Source of the DNA: Myxococcales bacterium
GTDB taxonomy: Bacteria; Myxococcota; Polyangia; Nannocystales; Nannocystaceae
Assembly (NCBI GenBank): GCA_016793465.1
Contig: JAEUJW010000014.1
Location: 1 to 64,000 of the forward strand
Direction of reading: 5' to 3'
Length of the DNA: 64,000 nucleotides
Shown here: one piece after another, positions 1 through 7,422 of the stretch
How the letters are laid out: each line of letters starts with the position of its first letter
Numbering within the stretch: position 1 is the stretch's first letter
Program-made: the position numbers and the translations under genes
Notes under the pieces: generated by a model
The model's database searches: none
What the model was told of the DNA's origin: nothing
The model's input: only the letters and a program-made list of their open reading frames with translations

Positions 1-33
1 GTCTCTTACGACATGCTGGACTCGCGGTCGTAC

Positions 34-1089
34 TCAGGCCGCGAGCGGCAGGGCCTCGTCGAAGAACGGAGCGGGGTAGAGGTGGCCCATTTTGCGGCGA
101 GCATCTTCCAGGCGGAACATCCAGTCGATGCGGGCACCCTCCCGGTTCCGGGCTTCGCACCATGCTTCGACCTGAACTGCGAGCATGTCGCGGTCGGCAA
201 TGCGTCGGGCCAGGCACTGCTCCTCCAGCACGGAGAGTTCGATCTCGACCATGTTGAGCCAGCTGGCGTGCTTGGGTGTGTAGTGGAAGTCGAGTCGCCG
301 GAGGATCCTTCGCGCCTCGACGGCAGGAAAGGTGTCATAGAGATTTTTTGCGCGGTAGGTGCTCAGGTTGTCGAGCACGACGCGGATGCGATCGGCATGC
401 GGGTAGTGGATATCGACGAGGTCCCGCATGCACTCGGCGAAGTCGTGGTTGGTGCGCCGAGCGGTGACCTTGACGTGGCGCCAGGGTCGATGCGCGTCGA
501 TGAACGCGAAGATGTTCACGGTGCCGTTACGGCGGTGCTCGTAGTCGATGCGCGCCACCCGACCCGGTTGCGCACGAACCGGCACGCGGGTCTCCGCGAG
601 GAGCTGATAGGGCTTCTCATCGAAGCTGACGACCGGCCTCGCCGGATCGAGCGGCTCCGCGTACAGCTCGAGCACGTCCTCCATTCGCTCAACAAACTCG
701 GCGTCCACCGCCGGGATGCTCCACATTTTCTTCTGCCACGGCTTGAGCTTGACTGTCCACCGCCGTCGTCCGGTCGGCGGCGTTGAGCAGGCGACCGCGA
801 CGAGGAGCGCCTCCTCCTGCCCCGTCAGCTTGCGTTCTCCACCAGGCCGCGGCCGATCGACGAGTGCCGCCTCGAGGCCTTCCTCCACCAAGCGACGCTT
901 GATGCCATAGATCGTCGAAGTCCCGCATCCCAGTGTCCTGGCGATTGTCTCGTCAGGCACGCGCTGCTCAGCCGCCAACAGGATCTGCGCCCGCTTGATC
1001 TTCCGGGCCCGTTCCTCACCTCCTACGAGCAGTTGTCGGAGCTTCTCCCGCTCTTCATCGGTCAGCTCCACGGTGTAGCGAACGTTCAT
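34..1089 (-). CDS. IS630-family transposase, internally deleted in the HTH region
   Basis: 351-residue DDE transposase of the IS630/Tc1 type. The N-terminal winged-helix part (residues 1-110) is followed by the catalytic core: D157 in VSFDEKPYQ, D240 in VVLDNLSTY, and E282 or E284 in WLNMVEIEL. Family members usually have about 30 residues between the GRRRWT motif (108-112) and LKPWQKKMWSIP (115-126), carrying the second helix-turn-helix (SISHETVRR-type). Here the two motifs are joined directly, so an in-frame deletion removed most of that helix-turn-helix near nt 745-756. The catalytic residues remain, but end binding is probably lost, so I expect a non-autonomous or dead copy. I could not delimit terminal inverted repeats; the left end may lie at or beyond the window edge. 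Family assignment is secure; inactivity is inference. Confidence 0.85.
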   Translation of the reverse strand: MNVRYTVELTDEEREKLRQLLVGGEERARKIKRAQILLAAEQRVPDETIARTLGCGTSTIYGIKRRLVEEGLEAALVDRPRPGGERKLTGQEEALLVAVACSTPPTGRRRWTVKLKPWQKKMWSIPAVDAEFVERMEDVLELYAEPLDPARPVVSFDEKPYQLLAETRVPVRAQPGRVARIDYEHRRNGTVNIFAFIDAHRPWRHVKVTARRTNHDFAECMRDLVDIHYPHADRIRVVLDNLSTYRAKNLYDTFPAVEARRILRRLDFHYTPKHASWLNMVEIELSVLEEQCLARRIADRDMLAVQVEAWCEARNREGARIDWMFRLEDARRKMGHLYPAPFFDEALPLAA

Positions 1090-1128
1090 CGCGTCCCCCT
1101 TGCTTGGTCCGAGGAGGAGCTGTTTTGA

Positions 1129-1317
1129 TCACGTTCTCGGCCACACGCCTTCACGGACAAGCAGGGCCAGTACCTCGCCTTCATCCACCTCTACACCAAG
1201 CTCAACAGGCGCCCGTCGGCCGAAGCCGAAAAACATGGCCTGCTCCGACGCCATCCCGGATGTGCGCGAACCCTCGAGGTGCTCGTCCCGTCAGCGCAAC
1301 TCCCTGAGCTGCGCTGA
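1129..1317 (+). pseudogene. Relic of a small LexA/MarR-like HTH gene
   Basis: The frame starting at nt 1150 reads FTDKQGQYLAFIHLYTKLN, then RRPSAEAE, then KHGLLRRHPGCARTLEVL, ending at TGA 1315-1317. I recognise these as the two ends of a small helix-turn-helix protein family that begins TDKQGQYLAFI and ends in a GLI-type wing plus an RSIRVL-type strand. Two lesions are visible. The frame has no start codon between the upstream stop at 1126-1128 and the conserved region. About 20 residues holding the recognition helix are missing in frame around nt 1228-1236. It lies 40 bp from the transposase start, on the opposite strand. Assignment is from memory of the family pattern. Confidence 0.6.
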
Positions 1318-1407
1318 CGCCGCCAACCGATCACAACCCCTGTGTCGAGGTACTAGTCGGGCGCGTTCGCGGTTGGACCGCGAGTCGCTCGGCGGCGGGG
1401 CTGCGGG

Positions 1408-2586
1408 TTACTGGACGACGGGGAGCTGGGTGCGGGGGCGGTGGCCGGAGAAGGGCACGCTGGCGTCGAGGCGGATGCCGTCGAGGGGGCTGCCGTCGTC
1501 GACCCAGCGGGTGTTGTAGAGGGTGTCGCGCTCGACGGCGGTGCGGCCGGCCTCGCGGATGAGGCGCACGAGGTCGGCGCGGGTCATGCCCTGCGGGGTG
1601 TCGGCGCCGGCCATGTGGTAGATCTTCTCCTCCTGCACGGTGCCGTCGAGGTCGTCGACGCCGAAGCTCAGCGAGACCTGGGCGATCTGCACGCCGATCA
1701 TCACCCAGTAGGCCTTGATGTGCGGGATGTTGTCGAGCATCAGGCGGCCCACCGCGAAGGTGCGCAGGTTGTCGACGCCGGTCGGCTCGGGCAGCCTGGC
1801 GAAGTCGTTGCCCTCGTTGTGGAAGGCCAGCGGGATGAAGGTCTGGAACCCGCCGGTCTCGTCCTGCAGGGCGCGCAGGCGCAGCATGTGATCGATGCGC
1901 TCGTCGAGGGTCTCGACGGTGCCGTACAGCATGGTGCAGTTGCTGCGGAGGCCGAGCTTGTGGGCGGTGCGGTGGACGTCCAGCCACTGATCGGCGCTGG
2001 CCTTGTCGCGGCAGATCTTGCGACGCACGCGCTCGGCGAAGATCTCGGCGCCGCCGCCGGGCAGGCTGCCGAGGCCGGCGTCGACGAGCTCGCGCAGCAC
2101 CTGCTCGTACGTGAGGCCGAACTTCTCGGCGAAGTAGTGGATCTCGACGGCGGTGTAGGCCTTGATGTGGATGTCGGGGCGCAGGGCCTTCAGGACGCGC
2201 AGGCAGTCCTTGTAGTAGTCGAACGGGAGGCCGCCGTGCAGGCCGTTGACGATGTGGATCTCGCTGACGGGCTGGTCGATGCGGTCGACCAGCTTCTGGC
2301 GCACCTGGTCGATCGTCATGACGTAGGCGGCCGGCGACTCGGGCGTCAGGCGGGCGAACGAGCAGAACTTGCAGTCGGCCTCGCAGACGTTGGTCGGGTT
2401 GATGTGGAAGTTGACGTTGAAGAAGGTGCGGTCGCCGTGGTGGCGCTCGCGGACCTCGTTGGCGAGCGCGCCGACGGCCAGCAGGTCCTTGAAGGTGTAG
2501 AGGAACACGCCGTCGTCGTGGTCGAGCCGGACGCCGTGGCGGACCTTGTCGGCGATCGTGGCGAATCTGCGGCGATCGGTGGTCAT
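1408..2586 (-). CDS. mqnE: Aminofutalosine synthase (radical SAM) MqnE
   Basis: 392 residues, full length for MqnE. It joins chorismate-derived 3-[(1-carboxyvinyl)oxy]benzoate to adenosine to make 6-amino-6-deoxyfutalosine in the futalosine route to menaquinone. The radical SAM cluster cysteines are C68, C72 and C75 (CEADCKFCSF), preceded by NINPTN-type NFHINPTNVC. Other family motifs are GLHGGLPFDYY, PGGGAEIF, SNCTMLYG and the C-terminal AQVSLSFGVDDLDGT. The ATG overlaps the stop of the upstream gene (ATGA), so translation is coupled in a four-gene minus-strand operon with ubiX and menG. mqnA, mqnB, mqnC and mqnD are not in this window. Cytoplasmic. Confidence 0.95.
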   Translation of the reverse strand: MTTDRRRFATIADKVRHGVRLDHDDGVFLYTFKDLLAVGALANEVRERHHGDRTFFNVNFHINPTNVCEADCKFCSFARLTPESPAAYVMTIDQVRQKLVDRIDQPVSEIHIVNGLHGGLPFDYYKDCLRVLKALRPDIHIKAYTAVEIHYFAEKFGLTYEQVLRELVDAGLGSLPGGGAEIFAERVRRKICRDKASADQWLDVHRTAHKLGLRSNCTMLYGTVETLDERIDHMLRLRALQDETGGFQTFIPLAFHNEGNDFARLPEPTGVDNLRTFAVGRLMLDNIPHIKAYWVMIGVQIAQVSLSFGVDDLDGTVQEEKIYHMAGADTPQGMTRADLVRLIREAGRTAVERDTLYNTRWVDDGSPLDGIRLDASVPFSGHRPRTQLPVVQ

Positions 2587-3488
2587 GGGGTGGACTCCTG
2601 GGAGAGGACGGGGTCGAGGCCGGCCTGGGTGACGAGCATGGCGAGCGCGTCCTCGCTGGTCTCGTTGGGGCGCGGGACGCCGGCGAGCGGGAGGTGACGC
2701 GTGACGGCGATCGGGCCGGCGAGGGTGTCGGCGCCGAAGCCGAGGGCGACCTGCGCGAGGCGGATGCCGAGCAGGTCGTGGCGCGCCTCGACGCGCACGC
2801 GGTGGGGGACGGCGAGGCGCGTGAGGGCGACCAGGTGCAGGCGGTGCAGCCCGCCGGGCGCGGCGGAGTAGGGGGCGAGGCTGCAGGCGGGCAGACGCGC
2901 GGAGGCGCGGGCGATCCAGGCGCAGTAGGCGGGCAGGTCGGCGACCTCGACGCGAATCATCAGACGGTCGCCGGCGCGGAGCTGGGTCGGGTCGGGGAAG
3001 CCGGGGGCGCCGGGGTCGGGCGGGGCGGTGGGGTCGTCGGGGCGATCGGGACCTGGCCCTCCGGGCAGGTCCGGAGGGACAGGTACGTCGGGGCCGCGCG
3101 GGGCGGTCGGGTCGACGGCGAGGCCGGCGCGGAGCACGGTGGCGCGGGCCTCGGGTGCGTGCGGCGGGGCGGAGCGCACGCGGATCTCGCGGCCGTAGCC
3201 GGTCGCGCGCCAGGCGGCGGCGCGGCGGCCGGCGTCGGCGGGGTCGCGGAAGAGGGCGAGCAGGGCGGCGGGATCGCCGAGCGGAGGCAGGGCCGCGGCG
3301 GCGCCCGCGGCGGCGTCGACTGCGGGCGCGCGGCTCGTGGAGGCGTCGACCGCGGGCGCGTGGCTCGCGGTGACGTGGCCGACGGAGCGGGGCGCGTAGC
3401 TCGCAGGAGCGGCGTGGCGGTGCGAGGGCGCGTCGTGGGCGGCGAGGCCGCTCGCGGCGGCGTCGCTCGAAAAATCGTGTGCGGTCAT
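2583..3488 (-). CDS. MqnC/MqnE-like C-terminal domain protein lacking radical SAM cysteines
   Basis: 301 residues. The first 95 or so are Ala/His/Pro-rich. A Pro/Asp/Gly-rich insert lies at about 140-180. The C-terminal 130 residues resemble the tail of the radical SAM enzymes MqnC and MqnE: RVRVEARHDLLGIRLAQVAL followed by GFGADTLAGPIA, and a final EDALAMLVTQAGLDPV, match the family pattern (KA.W...G...AQVAL.FGADDLDGT ... E...LI..AG..P). No CX3CX2C motif occurs, so it cannot bind the usual 4Fe-4S cluster. ATG overlaps the ubiX stop and TGA overlaps the mqnE start, so it is embedded in the menaquinone operon. It could be a decayed paralogue or a non-catalytic partner of MqnE. The similarity is seen by eye; function is unknown. 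Confidence 0.75.
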   Translation of the reverse strand: MTAHDFSSDAAASGLAAHDAPSHRHAAPASYAPRSVGHVTASHAPAVDASTSRAPAVDAAAGAAAALPPLGDPAALLALFRDPADAGRRAAAWRATGYGREIRVRSAPPHAPEARATVLRAGLAVDPTAPRGPDVPVPPDLPGGPGPDRPDDPTAPPDPGAPGFPDPTQLRAGDRLMIRVEVADLPAYCAWIARASARLPACSLAPYSAAPGGLHRLHLVALTRLAVPHRVRVEARHDLLGIRLAQVALGFGADTLAGPIAVTRHLPLAGVPRPNETSEDALAMLVTQAGLDPVLSQESTP

Positions 3489-4054
3489 GACGGCTCCTGG
3501 TCGGTGCCCCAGCGGCGGATGTGGGGGAGCTCGAGGCCGGCGCGGTCGAGTGCGCGGACGACGACGGTGTCGATGGCCTGCTCGAGGGTGGTGACGCCGC
3601 CGTAGAAGCTGGGCACGGCGGGCAGGATGATCGCGCCGGCCTCGGTGGCGGCGACCATGTTGCGCAGGTGCACGAGGCTCAGCGGGGTCTCGCGCACGAC
3701 CAGCACGAGGCGGCGGCGCTCCTTCAGGGCGACCTCGCAGGAGCGGGCGAGCAGGTCGTCGCCGCCGCCGTGGGCGACGCGGGCCAGGGCGCTCATCGAG
3801 CAGGGCATGACGAGCACGGCGTCGGGGGCGGAGGAGCCGCTGGCGAACGGGGCGAAGAAGTTGCTGCGGTCCCAGCGGCGCGCGTTGGGGAAGGTCTCGG
3901 GCATGTCCTCGCCGAGTTCGAACTTCCACACCTCGGGGGCGGTGGAGGTGGCGACGACGTCGACGCGCACGCCGGGCACGTCGGCGAGCAGGGCGAGCGC
4001 GCGGCGGGCGTAGAGCGAGCCGCTGGCGCCGGTGATGCCGAGCACGAGCCTCAT
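3485..4054 (-). CDS. ubiX: Flavin prenyltransferase UbiX
   Basis: 189 residues, normal UbiX length. It prenylates FMN with dimethylallyl phosphate to give prenyl-FMN, cofactor of UbiD-type decarboxylases; in futalosine organisms this serves the naphthoate decarboxylation step of menaquinone synthesis. Visible motifs are the N-terminal nucleotide-binding loop GITGASGSLYA, VMPCSMSALARVAHGGGDDL for the flavin and phosphate site, and VVRETPLSLVHLRNM followed by the PAVPSFY-type segment, which are hallmarks of UbiX/Pad1. ATG is coupled (ATGA) to the upstream menG stop, and the stop overlaps the next gene. The matching UbiD-like gene is not in this window. Confidence 0.95.
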   Translation of the reverse strand: MRLVLGITGASGSLYARRALALLADVPGVRVDVVATSTAPEVWKFELGEDMPETFPNARRWDRSNFFAPFASGSSAPDAVLVMPCSMSALARVAHGGGDDLLARSCEVALKERRRLVLVVRETPLSLVHLRNMVAATEAGAIILPAVPSFYGGVTTLEQAIDTVVVRALDRAGLELPHIRRWGTDQEPS

Positions 4055-4803
4055 GCCGCCTCCGCGCGCACGACCCAGGCGATGCCGAGGGTCAGGCGCT
4101 CGCAGCGGACGTCGGTGAAGCCGCAGCGGAGCAGCAGCTCGCGGTAGGACTCGGTGGTGGTGAACTTGCCGATGCTGCGCGGGAGGTAGAGGTAGGCGTC
4201 GAGGTTGCCGGTGGCGGCCCAGCCGAGCAGGGGCAGCAGGGTGCGGTTGTGCAGGGCGTGCACGGTGCGGGTGAGCAGGGCGGTGGGGCGGAAGAACTCG
4301 AGCACGGTGAGGCGGCCGCCGGGGCGCAGCACGCGGCGTTGCTCGCGGGTGGCGGTCTCGAGGTCGCTCAGGTTGCGCACGCCGAACGCGCAGAACACGG
4401 CGTCCTGGCTGGCGTCGGCCAGCGGGAGGGCGTGGGCGTCCATCTGCACGGGGGTGACGCGGGCGAGGGCCTCGCCCGCGAGCTTGCGGGCGCCGTGGGC
4501 GAGCATGCCGGCCGAGAAGTCGCCGGCGACCACGTCGGCGCGCGGGTACTGCTCGTGGATCTCGAGCGTCGAGTCGAGCGTGCCGGCGCACAGGTCGAGG
4601 ATGCGGGCGCGGGTGGGGTCCTGGTCGGCGGGCAGCAGGTCGGCGACGGCCTTGCGGCGCCAGCGGATGTCGGTGCCGAAGCTCATCCAGCGGTTGGCCC
4701 GGTCGTAGCCGTGGGCGATGTCCGTGAACATGCGCTGGACGGCGGCGCCGTGGGCGTCGACGGTGGCGACGGTCTCGCGCGGGGTGAGGGAGTCGGTGGA
4801 CAT
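4051..4803 (-). CDS. menG: Demethylmenaquinone methyltransferase MenG/UbiE
   Basis: 250 residues, a SAM-dependent C-methyltransferase making the last step of menaquinone (or ubiquinone) synthesis. Motifs of the UbiE family are VQRMFTDIAHGYDRANRWMS, RWRRKAV, the SAM loop ILDLCAGTLDSTLEI (a degenerate form of the usual D-G-C-G-T-G-D), DAHALPLADASQDAVFCAFG with VRNL, and LRPGGRLTVLEFFRP. ATG at 4803-4801 is chosen because family homology begins about ten codons downstream and the frame above it is low complexity. It is the first gene of the ATGA-coupled operon menG-ubiX-relic-mqnE. With mqnE next to it, menaquinone is the likely substrate. Confidence 0.93.
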   Translation of the reverse strand: MSTDSLTPRETVATVDAHGAAVQRMFTDIAHGYDRANRWMSFGTDIRWRRKAVADLLPADQDPTRARILDLCAGTLDSTLEIHEQYPRADVVAGDFSAGMLAHGARKLAGEALARVTPVQMDAHALPLADASQDAVFCAFGVRNLSDLETATREQRRVLRPGGRLTVLEFFRPTALLTRTVHALHNRTLLPLLGWAATGNLDAYLYLPRSIGKFTTTESYRELLLRCGFTDVRCERLTLGIAWVVRAEAA

Positions 4804-4910
4804 GGTGGGCTGGTCCGAGGGACAGGTGCTCGGGTGCGGCGGACGAAGTGGCGGGTGCGCTGGGTGAGGAGGTCGGCGGACAGGGTGAGGCTGGTCCGAG
4901 GGACAGGCGC
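4804..4910 (-). repeat. Two-copy short repeat between the prenyl synthase gene and menG
   Basis: The spacer holds a unit reading GGTCCGAGGGACAGG followed by a GCTC-GGTGCGGCGG stretch, at about 4812-4843 and again at about 4892-4922, the second running into the 3' end of the prenyl synthase gene. Each copy contains one half of the dispersed GGGACAGGT element described in the findings. I see no terminator. Confidence 0.7.
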
Positions 4911-5975
4911 TCAGGTGCGGCGGCGGACGACGTAGCGCGCGAGCTCGGCGAGGGCGTCGCGGGCGGGGGACGGCGGGAGCACGGCGAGCTGGGCGACGGC
5001 GGCGCGGGCGTGGTCCTCGGCGACGCCGGCGGCGAGCTCGGGGGCGGAGGAGGCGGCGACGCGGGCGACGAGCTCGGCGGCGGCGTCGTTGTCGACCGGC
5101 GGGCCGTCGTCGAGGAGGGCGTACACGCGGCGGCGCAGCCCGGGGTCGGCGGCGCAGGCGAGGATCAGCGGGAGGGTGACCTTGCCGTCGCGCAGGTCCT
5201 GGCCGCGGGCCTTGCCGGTCTGGTCGACGCCGGCGGTGTAGTCGAGCACGTCGTCGGCGATCTGGAAGGCGTAGCCGATCTCGAGGCCGTAGCGGTGCAG
5301 CGCGGCCGAGACGGCCGGCGTCAGCAGGCCGCCGACCGACGAGCACCAGGCGATCAGGGCGGCGGTCTTGCGATCGATGACGAGGTAGTAGCGGTCGCGG
5401 TCGAGGCCGGCGTCGCCGGCGACCTGCAGCTGGGCGACCTCGCCCTCGGCCATGCGCGTGACGGCGTCGGACAGGGTCTGCACGGCCGAGAGGTGGCCGG
5501 CGTAGGCGATGGCCTGGAGGCCGCGCGCGAGGCAGAAGTCGCCGGTGAGCACGGCCATGCCGTTGCCGTAGCCGAGGCGGGCGGTCGGGCGGCCGCGGCG
5601 GAACTCGCCGCCGTCGATCACGTCGTCGTGCAGGAGGGTGGCGGTGTGCAGCAGCTCGCCGACGGCGGCGACGGTGACGCGCACGGGGTCGACGAACCCG
5701 GCGGCGCGGGCGGCGAGCAGGGCGACGAGCGGCCGGAAGCGCTTGCCGCCGGCGAACGCGAGCTGTCCGCCGAGCTCGGGGATGACGGCGATCGACGACT
5801 GCAGCAGCTCGCGCAGGCGGGCCTCGACGACGTTGAGGTCCTCGGCGACGAGGGCGACGGCGGCGTCGAGGTCGCCGTCCGTGCGGACGGCGGCGCGCGA
5901 GGTCTCGCCCCCGGAGGGCCGGGAGGACGGGGTCGCGGGGGCCGCGTGTGCGAGGGATGAGGCCGGATGTGTCAT
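4911..5975 (-). CDS. Trans-polyprenyl diphosphate synthase
   Basis: 354 residues. An E-type isoprenyl diphosphate synthase that condenses isopentenyl diphosphate to a long allylic chain, here probably the octa- or nonaprenyl tail of menaquinone. Motifs are GGKRFRP (76-82), the first Asp-rich motif LLHDDVIDGG (DDVID 117-121), GDFCLARG, the RKTA segment, and the second Asp-rich motif FQIADDVLDY (241-245) followed by GKARGQDLRDGKVTLPLI. The N-terminal 30 residues are Ala/Ser/Pro-rich and dispensable by family comparison. It lies just upstream of the menG operon on the same strand, with only a repeat-bearing spacer, so co-transcription is likely. Chain length cannot be read reliably from sequence alone. 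Confidence 0.93.
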   Translation of the reverse strand: MTHPASSLAHAAPATPSSRPSGGETSRAAVRTDGDLDAAVALVAEDLNVVEARLRELLQSSIAVIPELGGQLAFAGGKRFRPLVALLAARAAGFVDPVRVTVAAVGELLHTATLLHDDVIDGGEFRRGRPTARLGYGNGMAVLTGDFCLARGLQAIAYAGHLSAVQTLSDAVTRMAEGEVAQLQVAGDAGLDRDRYYLVIDRKTAALIAWCSSVGGLLTPAVSAALHRYGLEIGYAFQIADDVLDYTAGVDQTGKARGQDLRDGKVTLPLILACAADPGLRRRVYALLDDGPPVDNDAAAELVARVAASSAPELAAGVAEDHARAAVAQLAVLPPSPARDALAELARYVVRRRT

Positions 5976-6030
5976 GAGTCGATCGAGGCTGTTTTCGGAT
6001 TAACCAGGCCGCTGGAGGCGACGAACGGGA

Positions 6031-6621
6031 TTATCCGGGCGACGCCGGGAGCTTGTCGACGGCCCGCCGCGCGAGGCCGCCGAGGATGCCATGAACGGGC
6101 CCGCGGGTGAGCAGCGCCGCGAGCAGCGAGCGGCCGAGGCGGAAGAAATTGTGCACGTAGGCGAGGCGGGCCCGGACCACGCGGATCCGCGGGTCGTCGG
6201 GGGCGGCCTGCAGGACGGCCAGCGCGGCGTCGACGCGGCGGATCGCGTCGTCGACCTTGGCCCGCTCGCGGCGGTCGAGCACGTGGCGGATCAGCTTCCA
6301 GAAGTCGACCTCGGCCCGGTAGCGCCGGCCCTCGCGGTGGACCACGCCCCACTCGAGCAGGGACGCGAGGGTCATGCTCGCCGAGCCGGCCGAGATGTCG
6401 AGGCGGGTGCGGATCGCGGTGTGGTCGAGCGCCTCGGGCGACATCAACAGCAGGCCGAAGATGCGGCCCTGCGTGCGCGTGAAGCCCCAGAACTCGGCGA
6501 TCGAGGCGCACACGCCGGCGAGCTCGTCCTGCACGTGGAGGAGCACCGGGAGCTCGAGCGCGGGCTCGCCGTCGACGGCGTCGGCGGGCGCGGGATCGAG
6601 CGGGTCGCTGGGGGGAGGCAT
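6031..6621 (-). CDS. GbsR/MarR-type transcriptional regulator
   Basis: 196 residues. The winged helix spans about 40-115: FWGFTRTQGRIFGLLLMSPE, then LDHTAIRTRLDISAGSASM as helix-turn-helix, then LLEWGVVHREGRRYRAE as wing. This order is typical of the GbsR branch of MarR-like regulators, which often control osmolyte or membrane-linked genes. The C-terminal half is helical and probably dimerises. A near-perfect 21-bp palindrome sits 7 bp upstream of its ATG, pointing to autoregulation. It is 55 bp upstream of the polyprenyl synthase gene on the same strand and may be in the same transcript. The ligand is unknown. Confidence 0.85.
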   Translation of the reverse strand: MPPPSDPLDPAPADAVDGEPALELPVLLHVQDELAGVCASIAEFWGFTRTQGRIFGLLLMSPEALDHTAIRTRLDISAGSASMTLASLLEWGVVHREGRRYRAEVDFWKLIRHVLDRRERAKVDDAIRRVDAALAVLQAAPDDPRIRVVRARLAYVHNFFRLGRSLLAALLTRGPVHGILGGLARRAVDKLPASPG

Positions 6622-6627
6622 CGCGGT

Positions 6628-6648
6628 TTCAGTTCAAATTGAAGTGAA
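6628..6648. promoter_or_regulatory. Palindromic operator of the GbsR/MarR-type regulator
   Basis: The 21-bp site reads TTCA-N-TTCAA-N-TTGAA-N-TGAA. Nine of ten base pairs across the dyad are complementary; only 6632/6644 mismatch. It is strikingly AT-rich in a GC-rich region and lies directly upstream of the regulator's start codon, where bound protein would block transcription. MarR/GbsR dimers commonly bind palindromes of this size, so autoregulation is the simplest reading. Confidence 0.7.
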
Positions 6649-6784
6649 CCCGGACGGTGTACGCCTCGAGACGGGGGCAGGTCAAACGCTGCGACGCGCT
6701 GGCGCAGGCGACCGGCGCGGGGGGCGGCGCCTCCGGGCGGGCTCACTGGGGCGACCCGCGCGTCCGCGGCGACGCGGGTCGCCC

Positions 6785-6910
6785 GGCGATCGCGGACGGT
6801 CGGCGCGACGAGCGGTCGCGCGAGGCCGGGGCGCGTGGGGCACGGCGATCGCGGAGGGTCGGCGCGACGAGGCGGGGCGCGGGCGGTCGCGCGAGGCCGG
6901 GGCGCGTGGG
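6785..6910. repeat. Imperfect two-copy tandem repeat in the 6.6-6.95 kb intergenic region
   Basis: Copies at about 6785-6840 and 6844-6910 share GGCGATCGCGGA, GGTCGGCGCGACGAG and GGTCGCGCGAGGCCGGGGCG. The second copy carries an 11-bp insertion. Apart from the operator at 6628-6648 and a -10-like box at 6941-6946, I see nothing else in the 330-bp intergenic stretch 6622-6953. Confidence 0.65.
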
Positions 6911-6953
6911 GGCCGCGGGAGGGCGGTGGCGCCGGCGTGATACGGTGGCTGTG

Positions 6954-7367
6954 ATGGGGGAACCGCTGCGCATCAGGGGGCACCGGATCCGGCGGGAGGG
7001 CGACGTCGCGGTGGCGCAGATCGTGGGGACGTTCAACCGCGAGGACGCGGTGCCGTTCCACGAGTTCCTCGCCGCGATCCTCGCCGCCGAGGGCCGCTGC
7101 TACCTGCTGGCCGACGTGTCGGCGATGGTGAAGCTCGACACCGACGCCCGGCGCTACGCGGCGGCGTGGAACGCGAGGCATCGGCTGGCGGGGATCGCCG
7201 TGTGCCGGGCCGGAGGGGCGGTGCGGGCGGTCACGATGCTGCTGGTGAACACGTTGCGGATGATCCGCCGCAAGGACGCGGTGCCGCTCGAGTTCCTCGC
7301 CGACGAGGCGGAGGGTCGGCGGTGGATCGCGGGGCTGAAGGCGGCCGCGCGGGCGAGCGGCGGTTGA
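6954..7367 (+). CDS. STAS/SpoIIAA-like small protein
   Basis: 137 residues. The fold pattern (alternating strands VAVAQIVGTFN, CYLLADVSAM, GIAVCRAGGAV and a helical end) resembles the SpoIIAA-like/STAS-related family rather than a kinase-regulated anti-anti-sigma factor; I do not see a conserved phosphoserine context. ATG 6954 is favoured over the longer upstream frame because a TGATACGGT extended -10 box ends exactly 7 nt before it, which would give a leaderless transcript. It is followed after 55 bp by an RsbR-like STAS protein on the same strand. Function unknown, possibly a stress-signalling partner. Confidence 0.7.
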   Translation: MGEPLRIRGHRIRREGDVAVAQIVGTFNREDAVPFHEFLAAILAAEGRCYLLADVSAMVKLDTDARRYAAAWNARHRLAGIAVCRAGGAVRAVTMLLVNTLRMIRRKDAVPLEFLADEAEGRRWIAGLKAAARASGG

Positions 7368-7422
7368 CGCCGGCCGGCGAGCCCCGCGGTCGTGATAGGG
7401 TGGCGCGTGCGCCGGAGACGCG

